The notes beneath the pieces were generated by a model that was not told the origin of the DNA, did no database searches, and saw nothing but the letters and a program-made list of their open reading frames with translations. This document shows positions 13,085 through 24,139 of a stretch of 64,000 bases of DNA, one piece after another. Positions within the stretch are counted from its first letter, which is position 1; every line of letters starts with the position of its first letter. Both the position numbers and the translations under genes were made by a program. Source of the DNA: Sapria himalayana (lineage: Eukaryota; Streptophyta; Magnoliopsida; Malpighiales; Rafflesiaceae); NCBI GenBank assembly GCA_029783825.1, contig JAREIK010002653.1:161117-225116 (forward strand), in the 5' to 3' direction.

Positions 13085-15247
13085 AATCTTGATATTTCTA
13101 ATATCATAACTTAGTTATAATAACACATATCTATGGAGAAGTCATGGTAGCCTTTCCTGGAGACAAGCTAACAATATAAGCTATGATGATCTTTGCATAT
13201 CACAACTTTATCACCTAGTTATTACAATATTTTCATAGTACAAAATACTAATCATGACCGTGATATTTTCTTAAAATCAAAACTCATTGGAACTAAAACA
13301 AAATTTTAGCTGATACTTTATTTTCATTGCATGGAAACTAAGTGTCACATTGGTACTTGAAGTTGTCACATTTGCTAGCACCATGACTTATTCATTACAG
13401 AGCCAACTTCGCATAACACTAAGTGACTTTTAGTCATGGCAATCTTTTTCTGCCATGACTTTTTACTGTAGAAAAGAATTTTTTTAGTCATAGTCATTCT
13501 TGAAGCTACAACTTTGTATTTCAGAAAGTAAATATCTCAATCATTGTATTCATACTACCAAGAATTTATACTTCATAGAGATTGTTCTTTGGTCATGTAA
13601 GCCTTGCCCCCAAGACTACTAGTTCAAAGAAGTAATTACCTCTAACATGCTATTTTTGTCGTTGTGACTTTAAATTCTAGAAAAGAAGTATTTCTTTCAC
13701 ATCATCCCATGACATAATGACTTTTACATTCTAGAAGAGATTCAAAGAAATAGTAAAGTCACAACTTTAACCTAAAGTCATGACTTCTAGATTAAAAATG
13801 GTACAACTCGATGGAATCCCAATGTATAAAATGAGAACATATAGTTTTTTCTAAAAAGAACAAAAGAATTCAAAATTTCAGGCCAAGAGCTTGCAAAACT
13901 CTATGTTGCACAAATTTCAATCCCTACATAGGGACATATCTAAAACAAACACTAACAATAATTAATTATGAATAGGATTTAAAACATATATTTTCATGCC
14001 AACTATCATTAGGAACCCTCGATTCAACAAGATGAACCACAAAATATCTCACATAAATTATTTTTCAATGTCATGCTAAATAATAATTTAGGATTGATTT
14101 GTTGTATTTGGGTATGGTGATTATCATTATATAGTATTTTATTTGTAGTGCTATTATGTCTGAAATATTGATGGATGTGGTTGTTATTTAAAATATCAAT
14201 TTAAGATTTCACATCTAATACAGATTTATGCATGTTGATCATGATAGATAATGATGAGTAAGTCAATGGACAAACTCAACAAATTCGACCCAGAAGAAGT
14301 GACATCTCTTCTACTCTTATCTAATAAGATAAACTTGTGTGAAAACCCTAAATTAATTAATAGTTTTATTAATATAAGTATGCCACTCACTAAGTTGAAA
14401 ATACAAATACATTTATAACCAATATGTTATGCATATTCTAAAATAGCTTAAGATGATGTATGTCTTATTTAAAATATTTTAATCTATGAGTATCACCATA
14501 GTTTAATAGTCATATGTTATTCGTGATGGATTATGATAGGTGTGTCACAAAACACTTGTAAATAGAAATATTTCATAAGGTAATGACTTCCCTGCAAATC
14601 ACTTTCTCTTGTATAATTTCTATAAGTAAAATTTATAAGAATACATATATTAATTATCATAAGTATGTTTCTTACAAAGGTAAAAACACAAATATCATTA
14701 TTATCATATCACATCATATCTTTTATGACAATAAAGATTGAAGAATAATAATGCATACTTGAAATAGTTGTTAAGCACAACTATGAGAGAACCCTCTTTA
14801 GTAGTGATTGTCAAAGGTTGATAACGACCTTATATGACAAGAGGACATCAGGTGAATTCAATATCTATCTAGCTTTTGTCCAAAAATCAAACATAACATT
14901 ATCTCAATAATATAAAAGTTTTATGACACATAAAAAAAGTAAATCACCCAAAAAGTTTATGTATATTTTTTAAACCCAAGTTTATCTATCCAACTCAAAT
15001 AGTTTTTAACTTATTTTTGATTAGGCAAACTCTTCATATAATTTTTGTGAGATCAATATCTAAATTTATTTTCTTTTTGTTATTTATATAACATATATAG
15101 TTGCGAATCTCCATTGAGCAAAATCAATAGTCAAATGAGCTTTTGTGACTATATCACAAACAATTAATTTTGGTACTATAACAAAGTCATAATACTCATA
15201 GATTGAGTGTTCTCATCAAAATATAAAAGAAAATAAAATAAAAAAAG

Positions 15248-15281
<34 letters not shown>

Positions 15282-15294
15282 ATAAATTACAACA
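13085..15294. other. AT-rich DNA, possible repeat and LTR remains, no gene
   Basis: No coding family is recognisable. Between about 13100 and 13800 the words GTCATGACTT and CTAGAAAAGAAG recur irregularly, resembling the texture left of the LINE at 5100-5800. The right-hand part (up to about 15294) may be the LTR of the adjoining copia element, because a purine tract resembling a polypurine tract lies just beyond it. I could not find a partner LTR. Confidence 0.4.
15251..15279. repeat. (TA)n microsatellite
   Basis: A TA dinucleotide run of about 29 bases lies just inside the probable copia LTR end. Confidence 0.95.
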
Positions 15295-15312
15295 CCTCCT
15301 CTCTTTCAAGTT
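15295..15312 (-). other. Candidate copia polypurine tract next to LTR edge
   Basis: Read on the minus strand, CTTGAAAGAGAGGAGG is followed at 15294 by TGTTGTAA. Plant copia elements typically end their coding region with a purine tract of this kind, directly followed by an LTR starting TGTTG. The position fits, because RNase H-like sequence lies just upstream on the minus strand. No second LTR was found to prove it. Confidence 0.35.
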
Positions 15313-15796
15313 GATGCATAAAAGTGTAGAACATAAAGCTTAGGGAAAAGAATAAGTTGAGGCATCTTCAAGGTCTTCATAAATAGCTTTCTTGTTACTC
15401 TAATGTATGAATGTAAGTTATATTTATAGTGCAATCATGAATCTTCTCATTGATAATAAAATAATTTCTTTTTATGTGCTTCAACTACATGTAAAATACT
15501 ACATAAGAAGTTATATATCTCGAAAAAGGAATGTCACATAAAAGAATAGTAAGAGTAACAAGTGAATCTCTAATTTCTCAAGTATGTACCAAATTTAAAT
15601 ATCTCACATATGATTATCATCATTCCCATTAATTCTACTTTTGCATGGATTTCAAAATAATTGATTACCTCTTAATTTTTTAGGAGATAATATTACCTCC
15701 ACAAAAAATACAAAAACACATATTAGACATCCTTTCAATGCAAATTGATACCCAATTCTAACATGAATATCTGAGTAACTACAAGAACTTATGATC

Positions 15797-16690
15797 ACTG
15801 AAAAAAATTCCAAGTCCTTGAAACTTTTTCACATACCTTAGTATGCAAAGAATTACATCTATGTGAATCTACTAAGAATAATATACGAAACAACTAATTA
15901 TACTGATTCCATATGTAGTATATTAATTTAGTAATAATCAAATAGTTATTTTTTTTCTATAATTGTTCTATAAATAGTTGAATCAACTAGAAGAGCTATA
16001 TCAAAAATAAAATCAATATCTATTTCTATCAGAATATGTATTGAAACACAACCCAAGAGTCCAACCCTTATAAGAATAAAAAGCATAGACCTTCTTAAAA
16101 AGCACAAACCTCCTCTATGGTAAAAAAATATCTCTCCTTGGATAAGTCACAACTATACCAAGAAAGTATTTGCATCCCCTAAAATATTTCATCAAAAACT
16201 ATAACTGATGGTACTCATTATTTTGGGTGATCTTAAACTCATTATCTTCCATAGTCATTATAACATCCACATATATAGTAAGTAAAATCATCATGTCGTC
16301 AAAACTACAAAAAATGTATAACACACCTATATAAACCAAATAAAATAATTATTTGTAAAAATCTCACAAAATAAAATTTTGATGACTACTTCAAAGTTCA
16401 TACCATTTAATATCTTTTAGAAATTATGTTTAATTATTCTCCTCAAAACCTAAGTGAATTACATCTAAGTTATTGCTGAAAAAAATTCCATGTTCTAAAA
16501 AATTTTTAACAGTATGCGAAGAATTACACATTTAAGTGAATCTATTAAAAAGAATATAATAATTAATAAATTATACTGATTACATAAATAATATATGATT
16601 TAGTAATAATCAGGTAATTATTCTTTCCTATAATTCTCTTATAAGTGGTTGAATCGACTAGAAAAGTAACATCAAAAATAAAATCAATAT
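15797..16690 (-). repeat. Tandem duplication inside copia RT, period about 680 bp
   Basis: Sequence beginning CTGAAAAAAATTCCA at about 15797 reappears at about 16476. The following roughly 220 bases match with scattered changes (shared words include AAGAATTACA, GTGAATCTA, TTATACTGATT, TTTAGTAATAATCA, ACATCAAAAATAAAATCAATAT). The second copy stops at the hAT insertion (16690) and resumes at 20206, where ATGTATTGAA.CACAACCCAAGA and downstream words continue the match to the first copy's 16030-16430. The duplicated unit therefore covers RT from the active site to downstream of it. The second copy keeps YVDD while the first has YVDV. Confidence 0.75.
16682..16689 (+). repeat. hAT target-site duplication, left copy
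   Basis: AATCAATA, repeated exactly at 20206-20213 on the other side of the hAT element. The reading frame of the copia similarity resumes there, which confirms the insertion point to within about two bases. Confidence 0.8.
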
Positions 16691-19600
16691 ATAGTTGTCA
16701 TGGCATGGCTCGATAATGGCCCACATGTTATGGTCCATCCGGCCTGAATCTAGTCAGATTTGGGTTGGGTCATGTTTGGCCATGCTGGGCTGGGTCGTGC
16801 TTTGGCCATGTTGGGTCGAGTCGTTCTTGGCCATGCTGAGTCATGTAGGCCCTAGCCTGGTTGGGTTGGCTTAAGCCTGGATATGCCAGCCTAGCTAGTA
16901 GCCTAGGACTAACTGATTAGGTCGACCAGTTTAGTCATTAGTCTTGATCACTGATAGTCCAAGATTGACTCGATGTTTCTACTTGAGTGATGACTAATTC
17001 CCATCAATTGTAGATTACTGATTTTAATTTTCTTTCATAATTTTAAATTTATTTATTTCACATAAATCAAAAAAAATTCATTAATACAAATGACAAAGTT
17101 TAATAATTAAAAATGAAAATTATCAAAAAAAAAATGCATCCATCAATCATCATCATGTACAAAAAAACAACACAATGTTATAACGACATTAAATAAAAAT
17201 CATCAATCATATTTATGCAAGCTCAATCCCAATGCCAATAGTATAAGTTTTCAACTGATCATCATTACGTATGTGTCTGATGGTATCACAAGTAGTGAGC
17301 TCAACTCCTCAGAGTTCCATGAGTCATCATCAGTTAGCAACTCATCTACTTTTGTTCCAGCATGATCTTGGATGCCCAACCTTGAATCCTTTCAATCCTT
17401 CAAGCATGCTAGTATCTCAATAATATCTGATCATAGTCTCGATCTCCTATCCAAAATCACACTGATTACAATAGAAAAAGTAGACTTCGATGATATGCTC
17501 AATACTATAGGAGTCAGTAGATCTTATGTCATCTTAGACAACATGGGATAAGTGGACTCATATTATTTTTACCATTATAAAATATTAAGGTTCTTGTTAT
17601 CATTGTATGGTAGGATTGAGTAGTAATTAGTAACTAAGTACAAATATATCTCACTCCTATTTAATGGTCTACTCTGTTATTTCCCACTCTCTAACTTAAT
17701 GTAGAAGTCATCATCTCCAACTATGGTATCCATGTATGTACCCAGAGTTTGGCTACAACTACTACCAGACATAATATCATAATATGTAAATAGCTTAGTA
17801 AAATTTTAATGAATGAACCATTTAGGTTGGTTTTCTTGGTTCATGTATGAGGATAAATATGTCAATATTTTTTAAACCTTACACCATGACCCTAGTGTCC
17901 ATCCAAGTAGCCAAACAATAAAGAAATGGAATGGTGAATTAGTACTATAAGTACTTTGTTTCCATCTCAATAGCCATGTCACTAAATATCAAGCCATCTC
18001 TAAAATTTTTATATATGCCACAAATATTGCATATGCACCTGAATACAATACAAGTGGTCGGAGTATAAACTAACAAACACATATTTGTTATGTCATAAAA
18101 AATCTTCAAGAATTTTATAAATGAAATACACGTACCTAATCTTTGTTGTCAATAATAAGTTTATCACTATTACTATTGACATAGTTGGATATCAGGTGTT
18201 TATTTTAAACAAATAACACCAAAATTAGGTATGTGTAATTCCAATGGAGTCTCACATATATTTGGAATTTTTTATATTTAGACAAAAAAGACTACCAAAT
18301 TCCTATTATCTACTAGTCGTTTGAAGATATTTTAGTGAGTTACATATTTTTTCTAAAGTGGGGGAAATAATGTTTATCCCCACTTGTACTATTAGGTTAA
18401 TGATGTAACACATATATCTAACATAAAAAATCTCTCCTAATGGCCCCTCTATAATTATCTAATAAACATGTTAATCGCTACTCTATTGTTAAATGCGATA
18501 TCAAATGTGATATTATATATTTTATTTAAAATATTATATTCTCTAAAGATTCTCATCATACACTCATATTTGATTAGGCCATCATGAGTATAAAAAATCT
18601 TTGAAAATCTTAATATATTTTTATTTAGTGTCAATTTAAATCTACTTAGTAGGTGGTGAGGCATGCAAAAGATGTATCATCGTGATTAGTCTAGATATCA
18701 GATGTCATAGATATCATGCCACTATATTCCATAAAATTATTAGATATTATCTATTTTTCTAACTTATAATATTTTAGTATGTCATTCTTGCATGTGGACC
18801 TATGAATCCTATGATATGCAAGCTAAAAATAGGTATGTATGATACTGACTACCCTTGGATCCTACTAAAATATAATCGAAATACCCATTGTGATGATAAG
18901 TTTGGCTATGCCTTCCCTTCCTAATTCATTGTAGTATATGATATGGGTCAATTTATAAGTTGAATCAGATTTAGCCTTAAAGACCCAACTACTCAGTTGG
19001 GTTTTCATAGGATCTAATAAACCATATTTTTTGGTACAATAATTGGCATGCTTCTTTAGGTGTCTAGTCTCATACACACTCATACAGGTATAAATATTTT
19101 TTACAATACTTGCATTATACTAATTGTTCATCGACACTTCTAGCATTTTTATTTTTTCTATGTTAAAATGAGTCTAAATTATATAGATTCTTCAAGTTTT
19201 ATTTTTTAAATGTATGGGCTTGAATTGAGGCCATGGGAGAAAACATAGTTTTGATAGCCTCAGACCTTTTTGTAGGGTTATTCTACTGTAGTTCGCACCC
19301 ACACCACACCACACCACACCCAATTATTCTAATGAAGCCGCACCTCACCATAGTCCTCACCCAAGAGTGAAGCCAAAGCCAAAGCTAAACCAAACTGAGA
19401 GGAGAGAGATAAACGAGATGAGAAAGAAATAAAGAGAGCGAGATAGAGTAGAGATAGAGAGGAGAGTGAGAGTGAGATTGAGAGAGAGGAGAGTGAAACA
19501 TTATATATGTATAAAAGTTAAAAAAATAATTTTTTCATCTTTTTTAAAAATAAATACGGCAGAAACCCGACATCCATCAGATTTTCTACCCAAGCCATTG

Positions 19601-20205
19601 AAAGTACATCCAATGGCCTGAATGCAAAAGTTTTTTATTTTTTTATTTTTTTCGACCATTAGTCAAATGCCCAAACATGTGTTCCAGAAGATTTGGCATT
19701 CTGGATAGTTTGGTTTGAACGTTCAACTTTGGTTCAGGTGTTTAGCCTTTGGGGGAGAGGTGTGCGGCACACATTGTGCATCCATGTGTGCCTGGATCAT
19801 TTTATGTGGATGCCCTCAACCAACCACGTGTTAGATTTATTAAAAAAACTAACCACATGTACAAGGTTGGGCAAATTTTTTTTTTTGCCCAAAACCACGT
19901 GTTAGATTTATTTGAAAAAAAAGGGTGGGTCAAACTGTGCCCAAAACCTAAGCATGGTAGCCTACTGTGCCGTTGGACTATGGGCCAGGTAGCTGGGTCA
20001 TGCCTAGCCCAGCAAAAGAGCTGGAAACCCCTAGTTCAGCATGAGGCCTGACACCCCTTGGCCTAACATGGCATGAGTCATGCCTAAAGCCAACACGACC
20101 CAATTTCAAGCACAGTAATGGATTGTGTCATGCCATGCCAGGCATGACTCAATCGAGATGTGTCTCAGGCTGTGCTCGGGCCACCCGAACTACTTTCCAC
20201 CTCTA
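16690..20205 (-). mobile_element. hAT DNA transposon nested in copia
   Basis: The element interrupts the duplicated copia sequence: the copia match stops at 16689 and resumes at 20206. The 8-bp word AATCAATA flanks it at 16682-16689 and 20206-20213, the size hAT elements generate. The right end, read inward, begins TAGAGGTGGAAAG, a classic hAT terminus (TAGAGGTGGCAA). The left end, TATAGTTGTCATGG, is a degenerate partner. Both ends have GC-richer subterminal sequence full of GGCCATG/GGGTCG-type words (16690-16930 and 19700-20200). Between them lies a broken minus-strand transposase. Length is about 3.5 kb. Confidence 0.85.
17390..19083 (-). pseudogene. hAT transposase remnant: BED finger to dimerisation domain
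   Basis: Three anchor regions appear in order on the minus strand. At 18865-19083 is the second half of a BED zinc finger and its follow-on: TRHLKKHANYC gives the His..Cys half, then NELGREGIAKLIIT, matching the helical region of plant RICESLEEPER/hAT proteins. At 18455-18664, ITFDIAFNN matches the catalytic-core motif around ITLDNASNN; the second residue of the DNA-type motif is changed. At 17393-17547 is the C-terminal dimerisation domain: LSKMT, then LLTPIVLSISSKSTFSI, RRSRL and ILACLKDW, matching LSRMARDVLAIP..SESAFS..R..L..EALICT.DW. Stops and frameshifts interrupt the gene. A GA-rich tract (19380-19500) and CACAC repeats (19300-19320) lie in its 5' leader. Confidence 0.75.
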
Positions 20206-21887
20206 AATCAATATCTATTTCAATCAGAATATGTATTGAACCACAACCCAAGAATCAAAACCTTATAAGAATAAAAAGCCCAAACTCCTAAAAAAGCACA
20301 TACCTCCTCTGTGAAATAAAAAAGATATCTCATTGGGTAAGTCACATCTATACTAAAAAGTATTTTACGTTCCCCAAAATTTTTTATCTAAAACTATAAC
20401 TAATAATAATCATTGTGCTAAATGATTTTCAACTCATTATCTTCCATAATCATAATATCATCCACATATATCATAAATAAAATCATGTCATCAAAACTAC
20501 TTCAAAAAATATTATAAGACACCTATATAAATCAAACAAGATGATTCCTTGCTAAAATCTCAAATAATAAAATCTTGATGACTCATTAGACCATGTAAAA
20601 TCTTTTAGAAATTATGTTTAATTATAATGCTTGAAATCTAGGTTGGTTGTTAAATCCACCTCCTCTTCAAGGTCTTTTTGAAAAAATATATTTCTCACAA
20701 CTAACTCATATATCCTCCATATGGGAAAAAAATAAGTATTAGTATAAAGATTATTTTAGCCACTAGTGAAAAAATATTATGATAAATGTAAATCATGCCA
20801 AATATCTGAGTGAAATATCTCACTATAATCTCACCTTAAGATGATTTACCTTAACATCCAAACTTATCTTCCCAATGAAAGCCCGCATATAACTAATAAT
20901 AGGCTTTTATGCATGATGTGATATTAGTTCCTATGTTTTATTGAAGTATATGGCCTTGATATCTTCCATCATGGTCTGGAACCATCTTGAATGAGATAAA
21001 ATAATAGGCTCAAAAGAAAGCATGAATATCTTAGCATAATCATGAAAATAAACAAAAATAATAAAAAAAATATATAAAAAGATTGAGTATGATAAGATTT
21101 ATGAAATCAAATATTTAGTTTAAGTCATTTATTCCTTCTAGAGAGTGATTGAAAGTTCAAGGTCATAAAAGGTGATTGTATGATCAATTGGTCCTTTGAT
21201 AAACTTCTATTTTATTTGAGCAAGCTGCATAAGTCATTTTCTCCTAGTACTAACACTATGTCATGGGCTGGTTCTTGGATTAACAAGAGCTTATACTAGT
21301 GGGGACATGAAGACTATAGTTTCATAAGGACCAGAATGAGATTTTTATTCTTGAGAAACCTCATTCTCTCTAGAGTTAATATTATTTGTATTTGATATAT
21401 ATGATGACTTCATAAGAGTGACATCCTATTATGCAGCAACAAGATCAGATGTAGTCAATGCCCAATGGATGACTCTCTCTACTGATTGATGGTTGAAAAA
21501 AAACTAAAAAGGATAAATGAAATTTATTGGATATAAGTGTAACTTATTAAGTCACACCTGTCATAATAGTGAAATATCCAAGAAAAGCAAATCTCAAGGC
21601 TTTAAGTATGATTTTATCTATTTGTGGGATATAACATGTACAAAATAAATACTCACAACAAAATTCAAAAATAAGCTAAATTATCTATTCTTAGAAAGCA
21701 AAATTTAAAATGATATACACTAGGAAAAAACAAATGAAAATGTCTAATTGATAAGATAATTTAATGGTTAAAATCACAAATCTTAGAAAATGCTTCTGAA
21801 CACTATTTCCAAATAGGACAATCCATGTTTTCTTAACCAAATTTTTATGTTAACACCATTTTGTGAGGGTGTGCAGTCACAGAAAGT

Positions 21888-21900
21888 CACTACAACAAAA
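21888..21900 (+). repeat. CACTA element 1 left terminal inverted repeat
   Basis: CACTACAACAAAA, preceded by the AGT target duplication. It matches the inverted right end at 34008-34020 base for base. Confidence 0.95.
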
Positions 21901-21960
21901 TTTCAAATTAATGGTATTTTGTTCCTTGATGCTTTCAGAAAATGTCATTATCCTATTTGT

Positions 21961-22220
21961 AATTAGACATCTCATGACATTTTTCTAAAAACATCATTAT
22001 TTGGAACATGATTTCTATTTTTATGGCACTTACTAGAAGTGTCATTGTTAAGACTAATAGGTTAGGAAATTTCTTGACTCCTTAAAAAAACCAAGGAATA
22101 ATGGGCTGAGAATTAAAAACCTTGTCACTTTTATAAATGTCATGGATATGAAAATATTAATTTCGAATTTATTGATTTGGAACTAATTTCTTTTGTATTT
22201 TTTATTTGTAAAATAAGTAA
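21961..22220 (+). repeat. CACTA 5' subterminal segment, duplicated at 23133-23386
   Basis: About 255 bases starting AATTAGACAT and including TTTTTCTAAAAACATCATT, TTTGGAACATG and GTGTCATTGTTAAGACTAA recur at 23133-23386 in the same orientation with scattered differences. The second copy lacks a short stretch and has a small triplication of AAGACTAATAGA. The two copies bracket the TRANK1-like fragment, so the cargo lies between direct repeats of the transposon's own end. Element 2 has one such segment, at about 47400-47600 inverted. Confidence 0.85.
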
Positions 22221-22499
22221 TAATATTTTAAAGTTTACTTTAGATTAATAAAATAAAATTATCAATATTTAGTTGAAAATTATTTAATAAAAATAAAAAG
22301 AAATTTTGATCAAATTAAAAAAAAATTTAAATATTTTTACATCCAAATTTGAAATTTATATTTATAAAATAAGTAATAATATTTAATTCTAAAATTAATC
22401 TGTTAATATTTAATTTATCCCTAAGAGAAATAATAATAAAATGAAAATTTAAGGTCATTTAATAAAATTATGTGATTAATTATATATTTTATTTATCTT

Positions 22500-23030
22500 C
22501 CTTTAATAAAATGAAGACTCGCTAAAAAGACGAGCGCGACTTCTTCATTATGTTCGGCCTTTTTGAACAGCTCGACTTCAAGCAGCGTGTCTCCAATTTC
22601 CTTGACCATCTTTGCAACATCCAAGAAGTTTCCCCATTTAGTTTTTAATTGTATCAGCTCTTCCATACACATTACTTTTTTCAAAAAATTGTGAATTGAA
22701 TCACTGGAATTGAAGATGTTAACATATTTCATAATTGTGAACTTTTCTCCGAGCTTTTTGCATTTCTTCGCAGCATCCTCCAAAATCTTCTGTTTTGCAT
22801 CTTCTATTATGCCCTCGTCTCTTTTCATGTAATTATATTGCGTGGCATGTTACATTTCCTTTTGGAAATGTAACAAAGTCCCTCGTCGAACAGCTCCCCC
22901 TTTTGACAGCACTCAATACATTTGCTTAAGAAGTTGCTTTTAGTATAAGCATCTGCTGCCAGCATATAAGATGCTACTTACGTGAAACATTTTGTAGCTT
23001 CTTCAAGTTTGGGAATATGAAATCTTTCCA
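22500..23030 (-). pseudogene. Captured fragment of a TRANK1-like (TPR/UvrD-related) host gene
   Basis: Minus-strand translation gives a piece of a large plant protein of the TPR-and-ankyrin-repeat-containing protein 1-like family. The open part, 22493-22828, includes KKCKKLGEKFTIMKYV, FNSSDSIHNFLKK, MEELIQLKTKWGNF and LLEVELFKKAEHNEE. These follow the family's helical-repeat order (Met-Lys-Phe-Val, Ser-Met-Asp/Phe-Leu-Lys, Glu-Ser-Gly-Asn-Phe, Leu-Leu-Glu-Ala-Asp-Leu-Leu). Upstream, in a shifted frame (22830-23030), are LAADAYTKSNFLSKC and KGELFDEGLCYI, again family-typical. A frameshift lies near 22845. No helicase motif, start or end of the parent gene is present. The sequence is less AT-biased than the surrounding transposon, and element 2 lacks it, which supports capture. 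Family assignment is from memory of the motif order. Confidence 0.7.
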
Positions 23031-24008
23031 TAAATTAACTAAAAACCTACAGCAGAATCAGAGTCACACTGGATTGCAAATTTACACCAGAAAAGATAAA
23101 AATTAATATATGGTTGTATAATAAATTATATTAATTAGACATGTCATGACATTTTTCTAAAAACATCATTATTTGGAACATGTTTTCTATTTTTATGGTA
23201 CTTACTAGATGTGTCATTGTTAAGACTAATAGATTTTTAAGACTAATAGATTGTTAAGACTAATAAGGTGCTGAAATTATAAACCTTGTCACTATTATAA
23301 GTATCATGGATATGAAAATATTAATTTTGAATTTATTGAATTGGAACTAATTTGTTTGTATTTTTTATTTGTAAAATATGTAATAGGTCTTAAAATGGCA
23401 CTGGCAACAAACTGGAAGAGTTGAGTGGAAGAGTCTTGGTCTGCTTCTCTATAGCTTCGTTTTCCATTTCTTCATTGGTGGAATTCTCTTTGCTTATTTA
23501 TATCCTTCGTCCTTTGGGTTGGTGTATTATCGCACATGATCTTAGTGAATAGATTCTTACATGTTGCACGATAGGTCCTCACCGCCCATTATTGTTAATT
23601 TAATAGATATGTTACCAAAATGCATGATGCTTAATAGCTACCCTTGTTATACATAAAAATTTTGTAGCTTGGCAGGACAAAATAAAAAGCTGAAAAGGAG
23701 TGTAAATTGGGATCAAAAGAGAGAAATTGGAGTCAATTACTCTAGTCATCAGTTTCTACACGTCTTATTTTACGAACTATGGAAAGTGGAGTTGTACATG
23801 GCTTATGCAGCATATCTTCGGCATCATGTGTTGTGTTGCTATTTTGTTAAGTTTAATTAGTAATGTTTCCTTCAATCAATATAGATTTTGTGATGTTAGT
23901 GATGGGTTTGTCGGTGATTTTGTCGTAGTTGAGTTATCTGCCCCCTATTTTTAGGCTACTATCCTGCCAAAGCATAATAATAAATTCTTTTCCATATCCT
24001 ATTTTCAG

Positions 24009-24095
24009 GCTCAGTCTGCAGTTCTTCTTGCAAGGTCCAATTTGCTCATTATAAGGGATATAGAGTGGGCAAATCTTGTTGCTGGCTTTGAGCAG
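24009..24095 (+). pseudogene. Captured single exon, AIM25/phospholipid scramblase-like
   Basis: An 87-base stretch (29 codons, no stop) is bounded by an acceptor-like TATTTTCAG (ends 24008) and a donor GTGATT (starts 24096), so it looks like an exon taken with intron on both sides. It encodes a peptide containing ARSNLLIIRDIEWANLV and ending AGFEQ. That resembles the start of the scramblase fold in plant AIM25-like proteins (..R.IEW.N...GFEQ.NRY). The flanking 23400-24008 sequence is likely intron or upstream DNA of the same gene; the open frames there match nothing I know. Element 2 has no counterpart. The retained introns point to DNA-level rather than RNA-level capture. Confidence 0.6.
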
Positions 24096-24139
24096 GTGAT
24101 TATCCATTTTGATCTCATGCCATTTGTATACATGTTGTT

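Larger units (their letters stand above)
15300..21887 (-). pseudogene. Decayed Ty1/copia pol: integrase end, RT, RNase H
   Basis: On the minus strand, frame-hopping translation recovers the order of a copia polyprotein. The integrase end is marked by TPSQNGV at 21855-21872 (family motif TPQQNGV). The RT opening is near 20990 (WFQTMMEDI.AIY, matching WFQAMEEEI..L), followed by TFSPVAK-like and LYGLK-like words down to about 20600. The RT active site reads YVDD at 20457-20468 and, in a duplicated segment, YVDV at 16262-16273. KYFLGI-like sequence follows near 16150, LRYVKKFQGLG near 15830, and FVGGN plus KHVE-like RNase H words at about 15700-15450. Dense stops and frameshifts show it is old. 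It is split by a hAT element, and element 1 of the CACTA pair starts right after the integrase motif at 21888. Confidence 0.7.

Noticed and set aside
13340..13360. Possible LINE target duplication matching AAGTCACATTA at 6609-6619
   Set aside because: The right-hand candidate, AAGTGTCACATTG, is imperfect and lies about 260 bases past where LINE similarity fades.
22493..22828. A standalone host gene of 111 residues
   Set aside because: It lies inside a CACTA element, is only a middle piece of a much larger protein family, is frameshifted upstream and has no start context.
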